Below, one piece after another: positions 20,032 to 30,019 of a DNA stretch of 64,000 nt. Each line of letters begins with the position of its first letter. The first letter of the stretch is position 1. This stretch comes from Alphaproteobacteria bacterium (GTDB lineage Bacteria; Bacteroidota; Bacteroidia; Bacteroidales; FEN-979), in assembly GCA_009928665.1 (NCBI GenBank), contig SACF01000006.1:1-64000 (forward strand), given 5' to 3'. Below the pieces are notes generated by a model. It was given only the letters and a program-made list of their open reading frames with translations, was not told the DNA's origin and did no database searches. The position numbers and the translations under genes were made by a program.

Positions 20032-20523
20032 TCAGGCTTCCGGTTTTTCTTCCGTCGACTCTGCCTTGGGCTCCGGGGCTACCGGTGTCTCTTTTTTCTT
20101 TGCTCCGCTTCTTCTTCTGCGGGTCGGCTTTGCTTTCCCGTCATCCCTGCTGGTCATCATGGATTCGTTGTAATCGACCAGCTCAAGGAGGCACATTTCA
20201 GCATTATCTCCAAAACGGTTACCGGTCTTCAGGATCCGGGTATAACCGCCCGGCCGCTCCATGATCTTTTTCGAGATCTCCTTGAAAAGTTCCGTAACTG
20301 CCTCTTTACTTTGCAGGTATCCGAAAACGATACGACGCGAATGGGTGGTATCGTCCTTCGACTTGGTGATCAGTGGCTCAACAAAGGTCCTTAACGCCTT
20401 AGCCTTGGCAACCGTAGTGTGTATGCGTTTATGAAGAATCAGTGAAGTTGCCATATTCGACAACATCGCCTTACGATGGGCACTTTTCCTGCCTAAATGA
20501 TTAATCTTCTTTTGGTGTCTCAT
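20032..20523 (-). CDS. rplQ: 50S ribosomal protein L17, extended C-terminus
   Basis: A 163-residue protein. The core (1 to ~120) is canonical L17: [13 protein letters not shown] opening, [14 protein letters not shown], and [11 protein letters not shown]; it binds 23S rRNA near the exit tunnel. The last ~40 residues are an extra low-complexity tail rich in Arg/Lys then Ala/Glu/Pro, absent from the 127-residue E. coli protein. It is the last gene of the cluster, 5 bp after rpoA, and is followed by a strong terminator. Confidence 0.96.
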   Translation of the reverse strand: MRHQKKINHLGRKSAHRKAMLSNMATSLILHKRIHTTVAKAKALRTFVEPLITKSKDDTTHSRRIVFGYLQSKEAVTELFKEISKKIMERPGGYTRILKTGNRFGDNAEMCLLELVDYNESMMTSRDDGKAKPTRRRRSGAKKKETPVAPEPKAESTEEKPEA

Positions 20524-20528
20524 TGCAA

Positions 20529-21521
20529 TTAATCCTTATCTAATTTGTACTTTGTCGTATTCATTCCAAACTCAAGTCCTTTCGACTTTACCAGCTCTTC
20601 CAGTTCGGTCAGTGATTTCTTTCCGAAGTTGCGGAATTTCAGCAGGTCATTTTTGTTGAAAGCGACCAGATCGCCCAGATACTCCACATCAGCCGCTTTA
20701 AGGCAATTCAATGCCCTGACCGAAAGATCCATATCGACAAGCTTGGTTTTCAGCAATTGACGGATATGCAGCGAAGTTTCATCAAATTCCTCAGTAACAG
20801 CCTTTTCAGCCGAGTCGATGGTGATCTTTTCATCCGAGAACAACATAAAATGATGGATCAGGATCTTGGCTGCCTCTTTCAATGCATTTTTCGGGTGAAT
20901 CGAGCCGTCGGTTTCGACCTCAATGATCAGTTTCTCGTAGTCCGTCTTCTGTTCGACCCTGAAGTTCTCAATGTTGAAAGTGACATTTTTAATGGGAGTA
21001 TGAACCGAGTCGATTGCAATTCGACCCAGGGAGGAGCCCAGGGTCTTATTCTCCTCAGCGGGAACATATCCGCGTCCTTTGTCGACTGATAACTCAACAG
21101 TAAGTTTTACGGAGGGTTCCATATGACAAATTACCACTTCGGGATTCAATACCTGGAAAACCGATAAAAACTTGTTGATATCTCCAGCCTTGAATTCTTT
21201 CTGTTGTGCGATGATCACTGTTACCTTTTCCGAGTTTTCGGTCTCTATAAGTCGTTTGAAACGAATCTGTTTCAGGTTCAGAATGACTTCTGTAACGTCC
21301 TCAATAACACCTTTTATCGTGGAAAATTCCTGCTCAACTCCTTCAATCTTTACCGAGGTGATGGCAAAGCCTTCGAGCGATGAAAGAAGGATTCTCCTGA
21401 GCGAGTTTCCAATGGTCACACCAAAACCAGGTTCTAGCGGACGGAATTCAAATACTCCACGGGAGTCATCGGCTTCCACCATGATGACCTTGTCCGGTTT
21501 CTGGAACGGTAATATTGCCAT
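20529..21521 (-). CDS. rpoA: RNA polymerase alpha subunit
   Basis: A 330-residue alpha subunit, the usual length. The N-terminal assembly domain has [23 protein letters not shown] (split here as the [11 protein letters not shown] helix near residues 37-47) and the flexible linker is near 235-250. The C-terminal domain has [18 protein letters not shown] and [15 protein letters not shown], which bind UP DNA and activators; the Arg corresponding to E. coli R265 is retained. It nucleates the polymerase by dimerising and recruiting beta and beta'. It lies between rpsD (25 bp) and rplQ (5 bp). Confidence 0.97.
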   Translation of the reverse strand: MAILPFQKPDKVIMVEADDSRGVFEFRPLEPGFGVTIGNSLRRILLSSLEGFAITSVKIEGVEQEFSTIKGVIEDVTEVILNLKQIRFKRLIETENSEKVTVIIAQQKEFKAGDINKFLSVFQVLNPEVVICHMEPSVKLTVELSVDKGRGYVPAEENKTLGSSLGRIAIDSVHTPIKNVTFNIENFRVEQKTDYEKLIIEVETDGSIHPKNALKEAAKILIHHFMLFSDEKITIDSAEKAVTEEFDETSLHIRQLLKTKLVDMDLSVRALNCLKAADVEYLGDLVAFNKNDLLKFRNFGKKSLTELEELVKSKGLEFGMNTTKYKLDKD

Positions 21522-21546
21522 ATGATACTGTTTTTGTTAATTATTG

Positions 21547-22152
21547 TTATTTCGAATACAATTCGACGATAAGCTGCTCCTTAATATTTTCAGGAATCTG
21601 GTCCCGCTCCGGGTAATTCATGAATTTTCCGGTCATCATACCGCCATCCCACTCCAGCCAGGGAAACTGATTACCCCTTCCTGCAATGGAATTGGTGATA
21701 ATTTCAAGTGATTTTGAACGCTCGCGCACCGCAACAATATCTCCGGGACGCAATTCGAATGATGGGATGTTGACCACTTTACCGTTAACCTGAATATGCC
21801 GGTGCGAAATAAGCTGGCGGGCTCCATCACGTGATGGGGAAATTCCAAGACGGAAAACAACATTGTCAAGACGGGCTTCGATCAACTGAAGCAACACTTC
21901 GCCCGTGATACCACCCTTACGCGCGGCTTTCAGAAAAGTATTTTTAAACTGACGTTCTAAAATTCCATAGGTATATTTGGCCTTTTGTTTCTCCATGAGC
22001 TGGGTGCCATACTCCGATGATTTTGAACGACGTTTGTTCTGTCCGTGCATTCCCGGGGGGTAATTCTTTTTCTCGTAACTTTTGTCAGGACCGAAAATCG
22101 GATCTCTGAATCTTCTTGCAATCTTGGACTTAGGACCAATGTATCTTGCCAT
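21547..22152 (-). CDS. rpsD: 30S ribosomal protein S4 (cysteine-free type)
   Basis: A 201-residue S4. It begins [15 protein letters not shown] and carries the S4 RNA-binding domain with [10 protein letters not shown] and [19 protein letters not shown] (about residues 90-125). S4 initiates 16S 5'-domain assembly. The N-terminal region lacks the Cys cluster of zinc-binding S4 proteins, so it is the zinc-independent form. It is placed between rpsK and rpoA as in most bacteria. Confidence 0.97.
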   Translation of the reverse strand: MARYIGPKSKIARRFRDPIFGPDKSYEKKNYPPGMHGQNKRRSKSSEYGTQLMEKQKAKYTYGILERQFKNTFLKAARKGGITGEVLLQLIEARLDNVVFRLGISPSRDGARQLISHRHIQVNGKVVNIPSFELRPGDIVAVRERSKSLEIITNSIAGRGNQFPWLEWDGGMMTGKFMNYPERDQIPENIKEQLIVELYSK

Positions 22153-22173
22153 GGTATGTATAATATATTAACG

Positions 22174-22563
22174 TTAAACTCTTCTTCTTTTCGGAGGACG
22201 ACAACCATTGTGAGGCAATGGTGTGATGTCGACGATCTCTGTAACCTCGATTCCCGCAGTATGCAGCGTACGGATGGCTGACTCACGGCCGGCGCCCGGA
22301 CCCTTAATGTAAACCTTTACCTTACGCAAGCCAAGATCATAGGCAACCTTCGAAGCATCCTGGGCGGCCATCTGGGCTGCATAAGGAGTATTCTTTTTTG
22401 AACCTTTGAAACCCATTTTCCCGGCCGATGACCAACTAACTACCTGACCGGTATTGTTGGTCAAGGTGATAATGAGATTGTTGAAAGAAGCGTTGATGTA
22501 TGCTTTCCCAACTGCATCAACCTTAACAACTCGTTTTCTTGAACTTTTTTCAGTCTTTGCCAT
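22174..22563 (-). CDS. rpsK: 30S ribosomal protein S11
   Basis: A 129-residue S11 with [12 protein letters not shown] near residues 24-35, [13 protein letters not shown], and the C-terminal [17 protein letters not shown] signature. It binds the 690 loop of 16S rRNA on the platform. Spaced 21 bp from rpsD and 50 bp from rpsM, in the normal alpha-operon order. Confidence 0.97.
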   Translation of the reverse strand: MAKTEKSSRKRVVKVDAVGKAYINASFNNLIITLTNNTGQVVSWSSAGKMGFKGSKKNTPYAAQMAAQDASKVAYDLGLRKVKVYIKGPGAGRESAIRTLHTAGIEVTEIVDITPLPHNGCRPPKRRRV

Positions 22564-22613
22564 ATTATTTTACTTCTGTATTTCCCTATTCGCTACTCGC
22601 TTATCGCTATTTA

Positions 22614-22994
22614 TCAACCCTTGGTTGCCTTCTTCTTGTTGGCAACAGTCTTTTTCCTGCCTTTCCGCGTACGGGCATTATTCTTGGTGCTCTGACCACG
22701 AACAGGTAAGCCCAGACGATGACGGATCCCACGGTAACAACCAATATCCATCAAACGCTTTATGTTCATCTGAACTTCCGACCGCAAGGCACCTTCAATC
22801 TTATAGTTATCGTTGATAACCGTACGAATTTTATTCTGCTCTTCATCATTCCAGTCCTGTACCTTCTTGTCGCGGTCCACCCCGGCCTTCTCCAGAATCT
22901 TCTGAGCCGTGCTCTTTCCGATCCCAAAAATATAAGTCAGCCCGATTTCACCCCTTTTGTTCTTAGGTAAATCAATACCTGCAATTCTGGCCAT
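22614..22994 (-). CDS. rpsM: 30S ribosomal protein S13
   Basis: A 126-residue S13: [15 protein letters not shown] start, [15 protein letters not shown] helix-hairpin-helix (about 20-35), and the basic [20 protein letters not shown] tail that reaches the P-site tRNA. It forms intersubunit bridge B1 with L5/L31. It follows rpmJ by 28 bp. Confidence 0.97.
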   Translation of the reverse strand: MARIAGIDLPKNKRGEIGLTYIFGIGKSTAQKILEKAGVDRDKKVQDWNDEEQNKIRTVINDNYKIEGALRSEVQMNIKRLMDIGCYRGIRHRLGLPVRGQSTKNNARTRKGRKKTVANKKKATKG

Positions 22995-23022
22995 ATTAAT
23001 CCAATTTAATGTTTATGAACTT

Positions 23023-23139
23023 TTAACCTTGTCTCTGTTTGAACTTAGGATTTTTTTTATTGATAACATAGAGTTTGCCTTTTCTGCGTACTATCTTGCA
23101 ATCGGCAGACCTTTTCTTAATTGATGCTCGTACTTTCAT
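23023..23139 (-). CDS. rpmJ: 50S ribosomal protein L36 (C-minus, zinc-independent type)
   Basis: A 38-residue protein found by translating the gap between infA and rpsM: it starts [20 protein letters not shown] and ends PKFKQRQG. Canonical zinc-binding L36 has CxxC near 11-14, a third Cys near 27 and a His near 32. Here only Cys14 remains, with Ser11, an Asn where the third Cys would be, and Phe replacing His, so zinc binding is lost. It lies 19 bp after infA and 28 bp before rpsM. Confidence 0.95.
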   Translation of the reverse strand: MKVRASIKKRSADCKIVRRKGKLYVINKKNPKFKQRQG

Positions 23140-23158
23140 GGTATCGTTGCTTTATTGT

Positions 23159-23377
23159 CTATTGATATCTGAATGTAATCCTTCCCTTTGTCAAATCATA
23201 CGGCGACATTTCAATCCGGACTTTGTCACCGGGAAGTATTTTTATATAATGCATTCTCATTTTCCCCGATATATGGGCCGTTATTACATGCCCATTTTCC
23301 AACTCAACCCGGAACATCGCGTTACCAAGTGATTCGATGACTGTGCCATCCTGCTGGATTGATGATTGCTTTGCCAT
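23159..23377 (-). CDS. infA: Translation initiation factor IF-1
   Basis: A 72-residue OB-fold protein, the standard size, starting [17 protein letters not shown] and containing [26 protein letters not shown] and [17 protein letters not shown] (each segment canonical for IF-1). The open frame continues 26 codons upstream into map, but the family start is the ATG at 23377, just 1 bp from the map stop. IF-1 occupies the 30S A site during initiation. Confidence 0.97.
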   Translation of the reverse strand: MAKQSSIQQDGTVIESLGNAMFRVELENGHVITAHISGKMRMHYIKILPGDKVRIEMSPYDLTKGRITFRYQ

Positions 23378-23378
23378 T

Positions 23379-24173
23379 CTATATGCTGCTAGGTCCAAGA
23401 ACTTCTTCAATATACTTAAAGGTCGAAAGAACATCCGCCCGCTCTTTCTGAACAACTACCGTCAGTTCATAATGAGCCGACGGCATCCGGTCAGCAGTGC
23501 GGATGGTCCATCCGTCATGATCCTGCAGTACCGATTTTGTTCCCATGTTAATCATCGGCTCAATGCAAATGACCAACCCGGGCTGCATCTTTATTCCCGA
23601 TCCCTTTCTGCCATAATTAGGAACATCGGGTTTTTCGTGTAACTGCCGCCCGATCCCATGTCCAACCAACTCCCGTACAACCGAATAACCAAAACCCTCT
23701 ACATATTCCTGCACCGCTGCGCTGATATCGCCAATCCTTCTGCCGGCAACGGCCGCTTCAATGGCTTTGGTCAGAGATTCCCTGGTTCGTTTTAGCAACA
23801 TTAGCACCCCTTCACCAACCGTACCAACAGGAAATGTATAGGCTGAATCCCCGAAAAAACCATGTTTCTGGCATCCGCAGTCAATCGAAATTATATCACC
23901 ATTTTTAAGAACTCTCTCCCCCGGAATCCCATGCACAACCTCTTCGTTGATGGAGGTACACAGTGTAGCCGGAAATCCTCTGTAACCTTTAAACCCGGGT
24001 ACCGCCCCTTCCGCCCGGATATATTCCTCAGCAATTTTATCAAGTGTCAACGTACTGACACCCGGTTTTATATATTTAGCGACCTCCGCTAAAGTTCTGC
24101 TTACTATAAGCGCATTCTCCCTCAGTATCTCAATTTCATCCGCCGATTTTAAGGTCATTATTTTGTCGAACAT
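23379..24173 (-). CDS. map: Methionine aminopeptidase, type I
   Basis: A 264-residue metallopeptidase that removes the initiator Met from nascent proteins. Metal ligands are visible: Asp in ISIDCGC, Asp in FGDSAYTF, His in [13 protein letters not shown], Glu in VICIEPMIN and a late Glu near YELTVVV. The ATG at 24173 lies 5 bp after the secY stop; an alternative ATG is five codons in. It is inserted between secY and infA, as commonly seen in Bacteroidota. Confidence 0.96.
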   Translation of the reverse strand: MFDKIMTLKSADEIEILRENALIVSRTLAEVAKYIKPGVSTLTLDKIAEEYIRAEGAVPGFKGYRGFPATLCTSINEEVVHGIPGERVLKNGDIISIDCGCQKHGFFGDSAYTFPVGTVGEGVLMLLKRTRESLTKAIEAAVAGRRIGDISAAVQEYVEGFGYSVVRELVGHGIGRQLHEKPDVPNYGRKGSGIKMQPGLVICIEPMINMGTKSVLQDHDGWTIRTADRMPSAHYELTVVVQKERADVLSTFKYIEEVLGPSSI

Positions 24174-24178
24174 ACCTT

Positions 24179-25546
24179 TTAACTGCTGACGGCATATGAA
24201 GAACGTCCCTTTATCCTTCCCGATTTCGTAAGTCCATCGTAATGACGCATCAGAAGGTGACTTTCGATCTGTTGCAGGGTGTCCAACACAACTCCGACGA
24301 GGATCAATAAGGAAGTGCCGCCGTAGAATTGTGCAAACTGAGAAGTGATCCCGACCATCCTGACCAAAGCCGGCATGATGGCCACAAATCCCAGAAAGAT
24401 GGATCCCGGCAGTACGATGCGCGACATTACATCATCAATGAACTCAGCGGTCTTCTTGCCCGGTTTAACCCCGGGAATGAAACCGCCATTCTTTTTCATA
24501 TCTTCTGCCATTTGGTTCAGGTTTACCGTGATGGCTGTATAAAAATAGGTAAAGAAGATGATCAGAATAAAAAACACAAAATTGTACCAGAACCCGTTGA
24601 TATCGGTAAACACCCTGGCAAATCCCGTGAGGGTCTCATTGCTGGCAAAACCCGCAATAGTCAAAGGCAGGAACATAATGGCCTGCGCAAAGATAATGGG
24701 CATAACACCAGCAGCGTTAACTTTAAGTGGTATGTATTGGCGAACGCCACCGTATTGTTTGTTCCCAACTATCCTCTTGGCATATTGCACCGGAATTTTT
24801 CGGGTACCCTGAACCAACAGGATGGTAACCAGCACCACAAATACCAGGAATGCAATCTCAACTACAAAGAAAACCAGTCCTCCCCCTTTTTGTTCCATCC
24901 GCGAAACCAACTCACTGAAGAGCGAAAATGGTAACCGGGCAATGATCCCGATCATGATGATCAAAGAAATTCCATTACCGATTCCTTTATCGGTGATACG
25001 CTCGCCAAGCCACATCACGAACATCGATCCGGCTGTAAGGATTATGATCGAGGAAATTCCGAAAAAGGAAAAGACAGAGTGGTGGGTAACGTTCGGGTTA
25101 AAAGGCATGATCCCTTCCGGAGGAAGTTGAGAAGCCAGATTTGCAATGTAGGCAGGCGACTGGAAAATAAGGATAACAACAGTCAGATAACGTGTCATCT
25201 GGTTGATTTTCTTTCGTCCGCTTTCGCCCTCCTTCTGCAATTTCTGGAAGTAGGGTATGGCCATGCCCAGCAGCTGCATCACAATGGAGGCAGAGATATA
25301 TGGCATGATCCCAAGAGCAAATATAGAGGCATTTGAAAAAGCCCCGCCCGAAAACATATTCAACAATCCCAGAAGACCTGAACTGGTCTGGTTCTGGAGG
25401 TTCGCAAGCATAGTCGGGTCAACACCCGGCAGTACCACGTACGAACCCAGCCGGTAAATTAAAACAAGTCCGATGGTAAAGATGATCCGCTTTCGGAGAT
25501 CATCTATCTTCCAAATGTTTCTTAAGGTTTGAATCAATTTTTTCAT
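24179..25546 (-). CDS. secY: Protein translocase subunit SecY
   Basis: A 455-residue membrane protein with ten predicted helices that forms the Sec channel with SecE and SecG. Signatures are the first helix IIFTIGLVLIYRLGSYV, the plug region near LLGLLNMFSGGAFSN, and a cytosolic loop before the terminal helix. Bordered by rplO (10 bp) and map (5 bp) and cotranslated with ribosomal proteins. The adk gene often found after secY in other phyla is absent. Confidence 0.97.
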   Translation of the reverse strand: MKKLIQTLRNIWKIDDLRKRIIFTIGLVLIYRLGSYVVLPGVDPTMLANLQNQTSSGLLGLLNMFSGGAFSNASIFALGIMPYISASIVMQLLGMAIPYFQKLQKEGESGRKKINQMTRYLTVVILIFQSPAYIANLASQLPPEGIMPFNPNVTHHSVFSFFGISSIIILTAGSMFVMWLGERITDKGIGNGISLIIMIGIIARLPFSLFSELVSRMEQKGGGLVFFVVEIAFLVFVVLVTILLVQGTRKIPVQYAKRIVGNKQYGGVRQYIPLKVNAAGVMPIIFAQAIMFLPLTIAGFASNETLTGFARVFTDINGFWYNFVFFILIIFFTYFYTAITVNLNQMAEDMKKNGGFIPGVKPGKKTAEFIDDVMSRIVLPGSIFLGFVAIMPALVRMVGITSQFAQFYGGTSLLILVGVVLDTLQQIESHLLMRHYDGLTKSGRIKGRSSYAVSS

Positions 25547-25556
25547 TCAAACAAAT

Positions 25557-26003
25557 TTAAATTTTGTGAGCAATTCCACCTAATTCTTCAATTGCCTTTT
25601 TGGCAGTTGCCGAGAAGCCATGAGCAGTAATCTCAAGTTTTGCTTTCAATTCCCCGCGACCCAGGATCTTGATCAGGTCTTTCTTTGAAGCATAACCGCT
25701 TTCAACGAAAACCTCGGGTGTGATCACCTCAAGATTCTTCTTTTCTGCTATTTGCTGCAAAACATCCAGGTTGATGCCTTTGTATTCCACACGGTTGAAA
25801 TTCTTAAAACCAAATTTGGGAACACGCCTGACCAGCGACATCTGGCCGCCTTCATAACCCAGCTTTTTGGAATAGCCTGAGCGGGATTTCGCGCCTTTGT
25901 GTCCGCGTGTGGATGTTCCACCGTGGCCCGAGCCTTCACCTCTTCCGATACGTTTTTCCTTCTTTACAGAACCTTTTGCCGGTTTCAGATTGCTTAAATC
26001 CAT
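25557..26003 (-). CDS. rplO: 50S ribosomal protein L15
   Basis: A 148-residue L15 with the glycine/arginine-rich N-terminal extension (RIGRGEGSGHGGTSTRGHKG, residues ~20-39) that penetrates the 50S core, GYEGGQMSLVRRVPKFGF, and a C-terminal KAIEELGG helix. Between rpmD (19 bp) and secY (10 bp). Confidence 0.97.
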   Translation of the reverse strand: MDLSNLKPAKGSVKKEKRIGRGEGSGHGGTSTRGHKGAKSRSGYSKKLGYEGGQMSLVRRVPKFGFKNFNRVEYKGINLDVLQQIAEKKNLEVITPEVFVESGYASKKDLIKILGRGELKAKLEITAHGFSATAKKAIEELGGIAHKI

Positions 26004-26022
26004 TTCAGTATCTTTTAACTTT

Positions 26023-26202
26023 TTATACTTCTTCTACGGTAACCAGATGTTTGACCTTGTTGACCATCCCGAGAATCTGAGGAGTTGCCTCATGTTCCAC
26101 GGTATGACGGATTTTTTTCAATCCCAGCGCCTCCAGGGTGCGTTTTTGACGCAGCGGCCGTCCGATACCGCTGCGAACCTGTGTTATTTTTATTTTTCCC
26201 AT
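26023..26202 (-). CDS. rpmD: 50S ribosomal protein L30
   Basis: A 59-residue protein, too short for many ORF finders, located by translating the rpsE-rplO gap. It starts [20 protein letters not shown] and contains [11 protein letters not shown] and [10 protein letters not shown], all typical of bacterial L30. It is 23 bp after rpsE and 19 bp before rplO, the expected position in the spc operon. Confidence 0.96.
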   Translation of the reverse strand: MGKIKITQVRSGIGRPLRQKRTLEALGLKKIRHTVEHEATPQILGMVNKVKHLVTVEEV

Positions 26203-26225
26203 TGAAAAAAACCTTTTACTTAAAA

Positions 26226-26744
26226 TTAACCATTGAAAACCTGATTCAGTTCGATTCCCCTGAGTTGGGCGATCGTGTAAGGATCCCGCATCTGGATCAG
26301 GGCATTGATGGTAGCCTTTACCACACTGTGCGGATTCGAAGAACCCTTTGACTTTGCAAGTACATCCTTCACGCCGACACTTTCAAGCACGGCACGCATG
26401 GCGCCTCCTGCAATAACTCCGGTACCGGGGGCGGCAGGCTTAAGATAGACCAGGGCACCACTGTATTTTCCCAATTGCTCATGCGGAATCGTGCCTTTTA
26501 AAATGGGAACCTTGATCAGATTCTTCTTTGCATCATCCACACCTTTCGCGATGGCCGCAGTTACTTCTTTGGCCTTCCCAAGTCCGTAACCAACGACGCC
26601 ATTCTCGTTCCCCACCACAACAATGGCAGAAAAACTGAAGGTCCGGCCTCCTTTGGTGACTTTCGTCACACGCTGGATACTGACCAGGCGGTCTTTAAAC
26701 TCGATTTCGCTCGACTTTACTCTTTTTACGTTAACGTTCGTCAT
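26226..26744 (-). CDS. rpsE: 30S ribosomal protein S5
   Basis: A 172-residue S5. The double-stranded RNA-binding domain includes [21 protein letters not shown] and [10 protein letters not shown], and the C-terminal domain has [13 protein letters not shown] and [16 protein letters not shown]. The loop residues around VTKGGR, where spectinomycin-resistance changes map in other species, look wild type. S5 contributes to decoding accuracy. Confidence 0.97.
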   Translation of the reverse strand: MTNVNVKRVKSSEIEFKDRLVSIQRVTKVTKGGRTFSFSAIVVVGNENGVVGYGLGKAKEVTAAIAKGVDDAKKNLIKVPILKGTIPHEQLGKYSGALVYLKPAAPGTGVIAGGAMRAVLESVGVKDVLAKSKGSSNPHSVVKATINALIQMRDPYTIAQLRGIELNQVFNG

Positions 26745-26751
26745 ATTTTAC

Positions 26752-27114
26752 TTAGAATTTGAGGCCTCCTTCCCTGGCCGCTTCAGCCAAGGACTTTACC
26801 CTGCCATGATATAAATAACCATTACGATCAAAAACAACTTCCTGGATTCCTGCCTCACGGGCTTTTTCAGCAACCACCTTCCCGACCATCTTCGCTGTCT
26901 CAGTCTTAGTGCCTTTCTGCGCAACAAGCCCCTTCTCCAATGAGGAGGCCGCAACCAGCGTCTTGCCTGAAAGGTCGTCGATCAACTGAACATAAATCTC
27001 CTTGCTGCTCCGGAAAACAGTCATGCGAGGCCTGTCAGGAGTCCCTTGTACGATCTTGCGTATCCTTTTCTTGATCCTGAACCTCCGGTAATCTGTTCTA
27101 CTTTTAATTGCCAT
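26752..27114 (-). CDS. rplR: 50S ribosomal protein L18
   Basis: A 120-residue L18, which carries 5S rRNA into the 50S subunit. Visible: basic N-terminus [31 protein letters not shown], and the C-terminal [23 protein letters not shown]. Spaced 54 bp from rplF and 7 bp from rpsE. Confidence 0.97.
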   Translation of the reverse strand: MAIKSRTDYRRFRIKKRIRKIVQGTPDRPRMTVFRSSKEIYVQLIDDLSGKTLVAASSLEKGLVAQKGTKTETAKMVGKVVAEKAREAGIQEVVFDRNGYLYHGRVKSLAEAAREGGLKF

Positions 27115-27168
27115 TGTATTTTTGTTTTTATATTCTGGAGTACTTCCTTTAAATACAGGTACGACCTG

Positions 27169-27726
27169 TTAACTGCCTGCTGCCGATTTCCCGGCCTTCT
27201 TCTTGATGTCTTCACCCTGGAACCTGATCCCTTTGCCCTTATAAGGCTCCGGACGCCTGAACGACCGGATCTTGGCCGCGACCTGTCCCACAAGTTGTTT
27301 GTCGACCGATTTTAAAATGATGGTGTTGTTCTTACCTTTCTCCGCAGTGGTCTGCACTTTGATAGTATCGGGCAATTCCATAAGAATATTATGCGAATAA
27401 CCCAGCGCCAATTCTAAAAGCTGACCATTGGCGGTTGCTTTGTATCCGACACCAATCAGTTCCTGAACCGTCGTGAATCCTTCTGAAACACCTTTGACCA
27501 TGTTATGTATCAAAGCACGGTAAAGGCCGTGTTTTGACCGATCATCACGATCATCGGAATGACGCTCAACGGTAACTGTATTTCCCTCAATCTTTAAGGT
27601 GATCTTTGGATCGACCTGCTGATGAAGCTCTCCCAGACTGCCTTTCACGGTAACCAGGTTGCTTTCAGATACAGAAATCTGTACACCGGCAGGAATTGTA
27701 ATGGATAGTTTTCCTATTCTTGACAT
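27169..27726 (-). CDS. rplF: 50S ribosomal protein L6
   Basis: A 185-residue L6 with two related domains. It starts MSRIGKLSITIPAGV and has the C-terminal signature SVDKQLVGQVAAKIRSFRRPEPYKGKGI (in parts) near residues 145-172. L6 lies by the sarcin-ricin loop and is needed for GTPase factor function. The last ~12 residues are Lys/Ala-rich. Confidence 0.97.
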   Translation of the reverse strand: MSRIGKLSITIPAGVQISVSESNLVTVKGSLGELHQQVDPKITLKIEGNTVTVERHSDDRDDRSKHGLYRALIHNMVKGVSEGFTTVQELIGVGYKATANGQLLELALGYSHNILMELPDTIKVQTTAEKGKNNTIILKSVDKQLVGQVAAKIRSFRRPEPYKGKGIRFQGEDIKKKAGKSAAGS

Positions 27727-27738
27727 AGTGCCTTGCTA

Positions 27739-28137
27739 TTAACTGATATAACATAATACTTCACCGCCGACTTTCTGGGCGCGAGCCTCCTTATCGGTGA
27801 TGATGCCGTTTGATGTGGAAAGGATTGCAATCCCTAAACCGTTTAGCACCCTTGGTAAATGTTCATTGTCAACATATTTTCTCAAACCCGGTTTGGAAAC
27901 CCTGACCAACGTGTTGATGGCAGAGAGTTTTGTTACAGGGTGATATTTGAGGGCAATCTTTATGATGCCGGGATGAGGCTCATTCTCAATTTTGTAATTC
28001 AAAATATAGCCTTTCTCAAAAAGGATACGGGTAAGTTCTTCCTTAATTTTTGATTTGGGAATTTCTACAACCCGGTGATTCGCCATCACGGCATTCCTGA
28101 TTCTCGTCAAATAATCTGCAATGGGATCCGTAACCAT
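27739..28137 (-). CDS. rpsH: 30S ribosomal protein S8
   Basis: A 132-residue S8: [16 protein letters not shown] start, a central SKPGLRKY, and the C-terminal [27 protein letters not shown] signature (in parts) that binds helix 21 of 16S rRNA. S8 is the translational repressor of the spc operon in E. coli; whether it acts so here is unknown. Confidence 0.97.
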   Translation of the reverse strand: MVTDPIADYLTRIRNAVMANHRVVEIPKSKIKEELTRILFEKGYILNYKIENEPHPGIIKIALKYHPVTKLSAINTLVRVSKPGLRKYVDNEHLPRVLNGLGIAILSTSNGIITDKEARAQKVGGEVLCYIS

Positions 28138-28177
28138 TTATCTTTGTTTTTTGTTTGTGTTTCTGAACTAACGAATA

Positions 28178-28447
28178 TTACCAGCTGGCTTTCTTGACAC
28201 CGGGGATCAGACCCTTGTTGGCCATCTCACGGAAATTAATACGGGAAATCCCGAACATCCGCATGTACCCTTTGGGACGTCCTGTCAGTTTGCAGCGATT
28301 GTGTAAACGAACCGGCGACGCATTCTTGGGAAGTTTCTGGAGTGCAATATAATCTCCCGCCTCTTTGAGGGATTTCCGCTTCTCAGCAAATTTTGCAACC
28401 AGTTCGGCACGCTTAAGCTCTCTGGCTTTGATGGATTCTTTTGCCAT
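28178..28447 (-). CDS. rpsN: 30S ribosomal protein S14 (zinc-independent type)
   Basis: An 89-residue S14 starting [13 protein letters not shown]. The ATG at 28447 is chosen; the open frame runs ten codons further but into the preceding gene's spacer and family alignments start here. It carries [23 protein letters not shown] with a single Cys and no CxxC pairs, so it is the longer, zinc-free form. Four bp after rplE. Confidence 0.96.
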   Translation of the reverse strand: MAKESIKARELKRAELVAKFAEKRKSLKEAGDYIALQKLPKNASPVRLHNRCKLTGRPKGYMRMFGISRINFREMANKGLIPGVKKASW

Positions 28448-28451
28448 ATAT

Positions 28452-29003
28452 TTACTTGGTTTTAAAAGGAATTCCAAACTCTTTCAACAATGCATGGGCT
28501 TCCCGGTCATTACGGGCCGAAGTGACAAAAGTAATGTCGAGCCCGTTGATTCTGGATACCTTGTCGATGTCAATCTCCGGGAAAATGATCTGTTCGGCAA
28601 CACCCAGCGTGTAATTTCCGCGCCCGTCAAATCCCTTGTCATTGACCCCGCGAAAATCCCTGACCCGTGGGAGTGCAACAGAAATCAAACGGTCCAGAAA
28701 ATCATACATCTTTTCCCCACGAAGCGTAACCCTTACACCAATCGGATTTCCCCTCCTCAACTTGAAGTTGGAAATATCCTTCCTCGATTTTGTGGGTACC
28801 GCTTTCTGACCCGTGATCATGGTCATCTCCGATATCCCCGTCTCAATGAATTTGCGGTCGGTATTTGCAATTCCCAATCCCTGATTCACACAAATCTTAT
28901 TAATACGAGGAACCTGCATCGGACTCTTATAGTCGAACTGCTTCATCAAAGCAGGAACTACTTCTTTCAGGTATTTTTCTTTTAATCTCGGTATATAAGC
29001 CAT
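28452..29003 (-). CDS. rplE: 50S ribosomal protein L5
   Basis: A 183-residue L5, which binds 5S rRNA and P-site tRNA. Motifs: [16 protein letters not shown] near residue 30, [21 protein letters not shown] near 65-85, and [17 protein letters not shown]. Its ATG overlaps the rplX stop by 1 bp (TAATG), suggesting translational coupling. Confidence 0.97.
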   Translation of the reverse strand: MAYIPRLKEKYLKEVVPALMKQFDYKSPMQVPRINKICVNQGLGIANTDRKFIETGISEMTMITGQKAVPTKSRKDISNFKLRRGNPIGVRVTLRGEKMYDFLDRLISVALPRVRDFRGVNDKGFDGRGNYTLGVAEQIIFPEIDIDKVSRINGLDITFVTSARNDREAHALLKEFGIPFKTK

Positions 29004-29326
29004 TACTTTATAACCTCCCCTGATTTTTTTGAATAACGTACCAATTTTTCCGTTTTAGGATCAATTTTTCTGCCGATCCGTGTCGGCTTACCCGAATTGT
29101 CGATCAACTTCAGGTTTGAGATGTGCACGGGGGCCTCTTTCTTGATGATACCACCCTGTGGACTCTTGGCGTTGGGTTTGGTGTGTTTCGAAACCAGGTT
29201 TACCCCTTCTACGATGGCCATATAAGTATCGGTATCGATCCGCAGGACTTTCCCCTGTTGACCCCTTGAATCACCGGCAATGATCATCACGGTATCGCCT
29301 TTTCTGATGTTTAACTTTTTCTGCAT
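29003..29326 (-). CDS. rplX: 50S ribosomal protein L24
   Basis: A 107-residue L24, a primary 23S assembly initiator. The KOW motif is visible in [23 protein letters not shown] (about residues 9-31, given in parts). [13 protein letters not shown] and a basic tail complete the family pattern. It overlaps rplE by 1 bp and is 19 bp after rplN. Confidence 0.97.
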   Translation of the reverse strand: MQKKLNIRKGDTVMIIAGDSRGQQGKVLRIDTDTYMAIVEGVNLVSKHTKPNAKSPQGGIIKKEAPVHISNLKLIDNSGKPTRIGRKIDPKTEKLVRYSKKSGEVIK

Positions 29327-29345
29327 GATTCTTTATGGTATATGC

Positions 29346-29714
29346 TTAAAGCACTTCAGGTGCTAAAGAAACGATTTTCATGAACTGTTTTTCACGTAAT
29401 TCCCTGGCAACGGGACCAAAGATGCGGGTTCCGATCAATTCGCCGGCATTGTTCAACAGAACTACCGCGTTGTCGTCAAACCTGATATAGGAACCATCGG
29501 CCCTGCGGGTCTCCTTGCTGGTGCGAACCACTACGGCTTTCGAAACGGTACCCTTCTTGATGTTGCCGGAAGGAAGTGCATTTTTTACGGTAACAATGAT
29601 GCGGTCGCCAACCCGTGCGTACCTTTTGCGGGTTCCGCCAAGTACTTTGATACACAGGACTTCCTTTGCCCCGCTGTTATCCGCTACTGTTAATCTTGAC
29701 TCTTGCTGTATCAT
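29346..29714 (-). CDS. rplN: 50S ribosomal protein L14
   Basis: A 122-residue L14, the exact usual length: [19 protein letters not shown] start, [14 protein letters not shown], and [19 protein letters not shown]. It contacts L19 and the 30S subunit in bridge B8 and is the target face for the RsfS silencing factor. Located 2 bp after rpsQ. Confidence 0.97.
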   Translation of the reverse strand: MIQQESRLTVADNSGAKEVLCIKVLGGTRKRYARVGDRIIVTVKNALPSGNIKKGTVSKAVVVRTSKETRRADGSYIRFDDNAVVLLNNAGELIGTRIFGPVARELREKQFMKIVSLAPEVL

Positions 29715-29716
29715 GG

Positions 29717-29974
29717 CTATTTTACCTTTTCAATGATTTCGACAAGTCTCCAACATTTATTCTTACTCAATGGTCTGGTCTCGGCAATCCGAACCAGGTC
29801 ACCTTCACTGCATTCATTTTTTTCATCATGAGCCATGAAGCGGGAAGATTTCTTAACGAATTTACCGTACTTCGGATGCTTTACCTTACGTTCGACCTCA
29901 ACTACGACAGACTTCTCCATCTTGTTGCTGACAACGATACCGGTCTTTTCTTTTCTTAATTTTCTCGTTTCCAT
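29717..29974 (-). CDS. rpsQ: 30S ribosomal protein S17
   Basis: An 85-residue OB-fold S17: [20 protein letters not shown] near the N-terminus, [19 protein letters not shown], and [21 protein letters not shown] near the end. It binds 16S helices 7 and 11. Between rpmC and rplN. Confidence 0.97.
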   Translation of the reverse strand: METRKLRKEKTGIVVSNKMEKSVVVEVERKVKHPKYGKFVKKSSRFMAHDEKNECSEGDLVRIAETRPLSKNKCWRLVEIIEKVK

Positions 29975-30019
29975 TTGATTTCATTTGTTGAACACGGTTG
30001 ATCCGGGCTCATCTGCCAA

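Noticed and set aside
24329..24934. 201-codon plus-strand open frame
   Set aside because: Fully antisense to secY, with biased composition that mirrors the secY codons; a shadow frame.
28365..28985. 206-codon plus-strand open frame
   Set aside because: Antisense to rplE and rpsN; no protein-like features.
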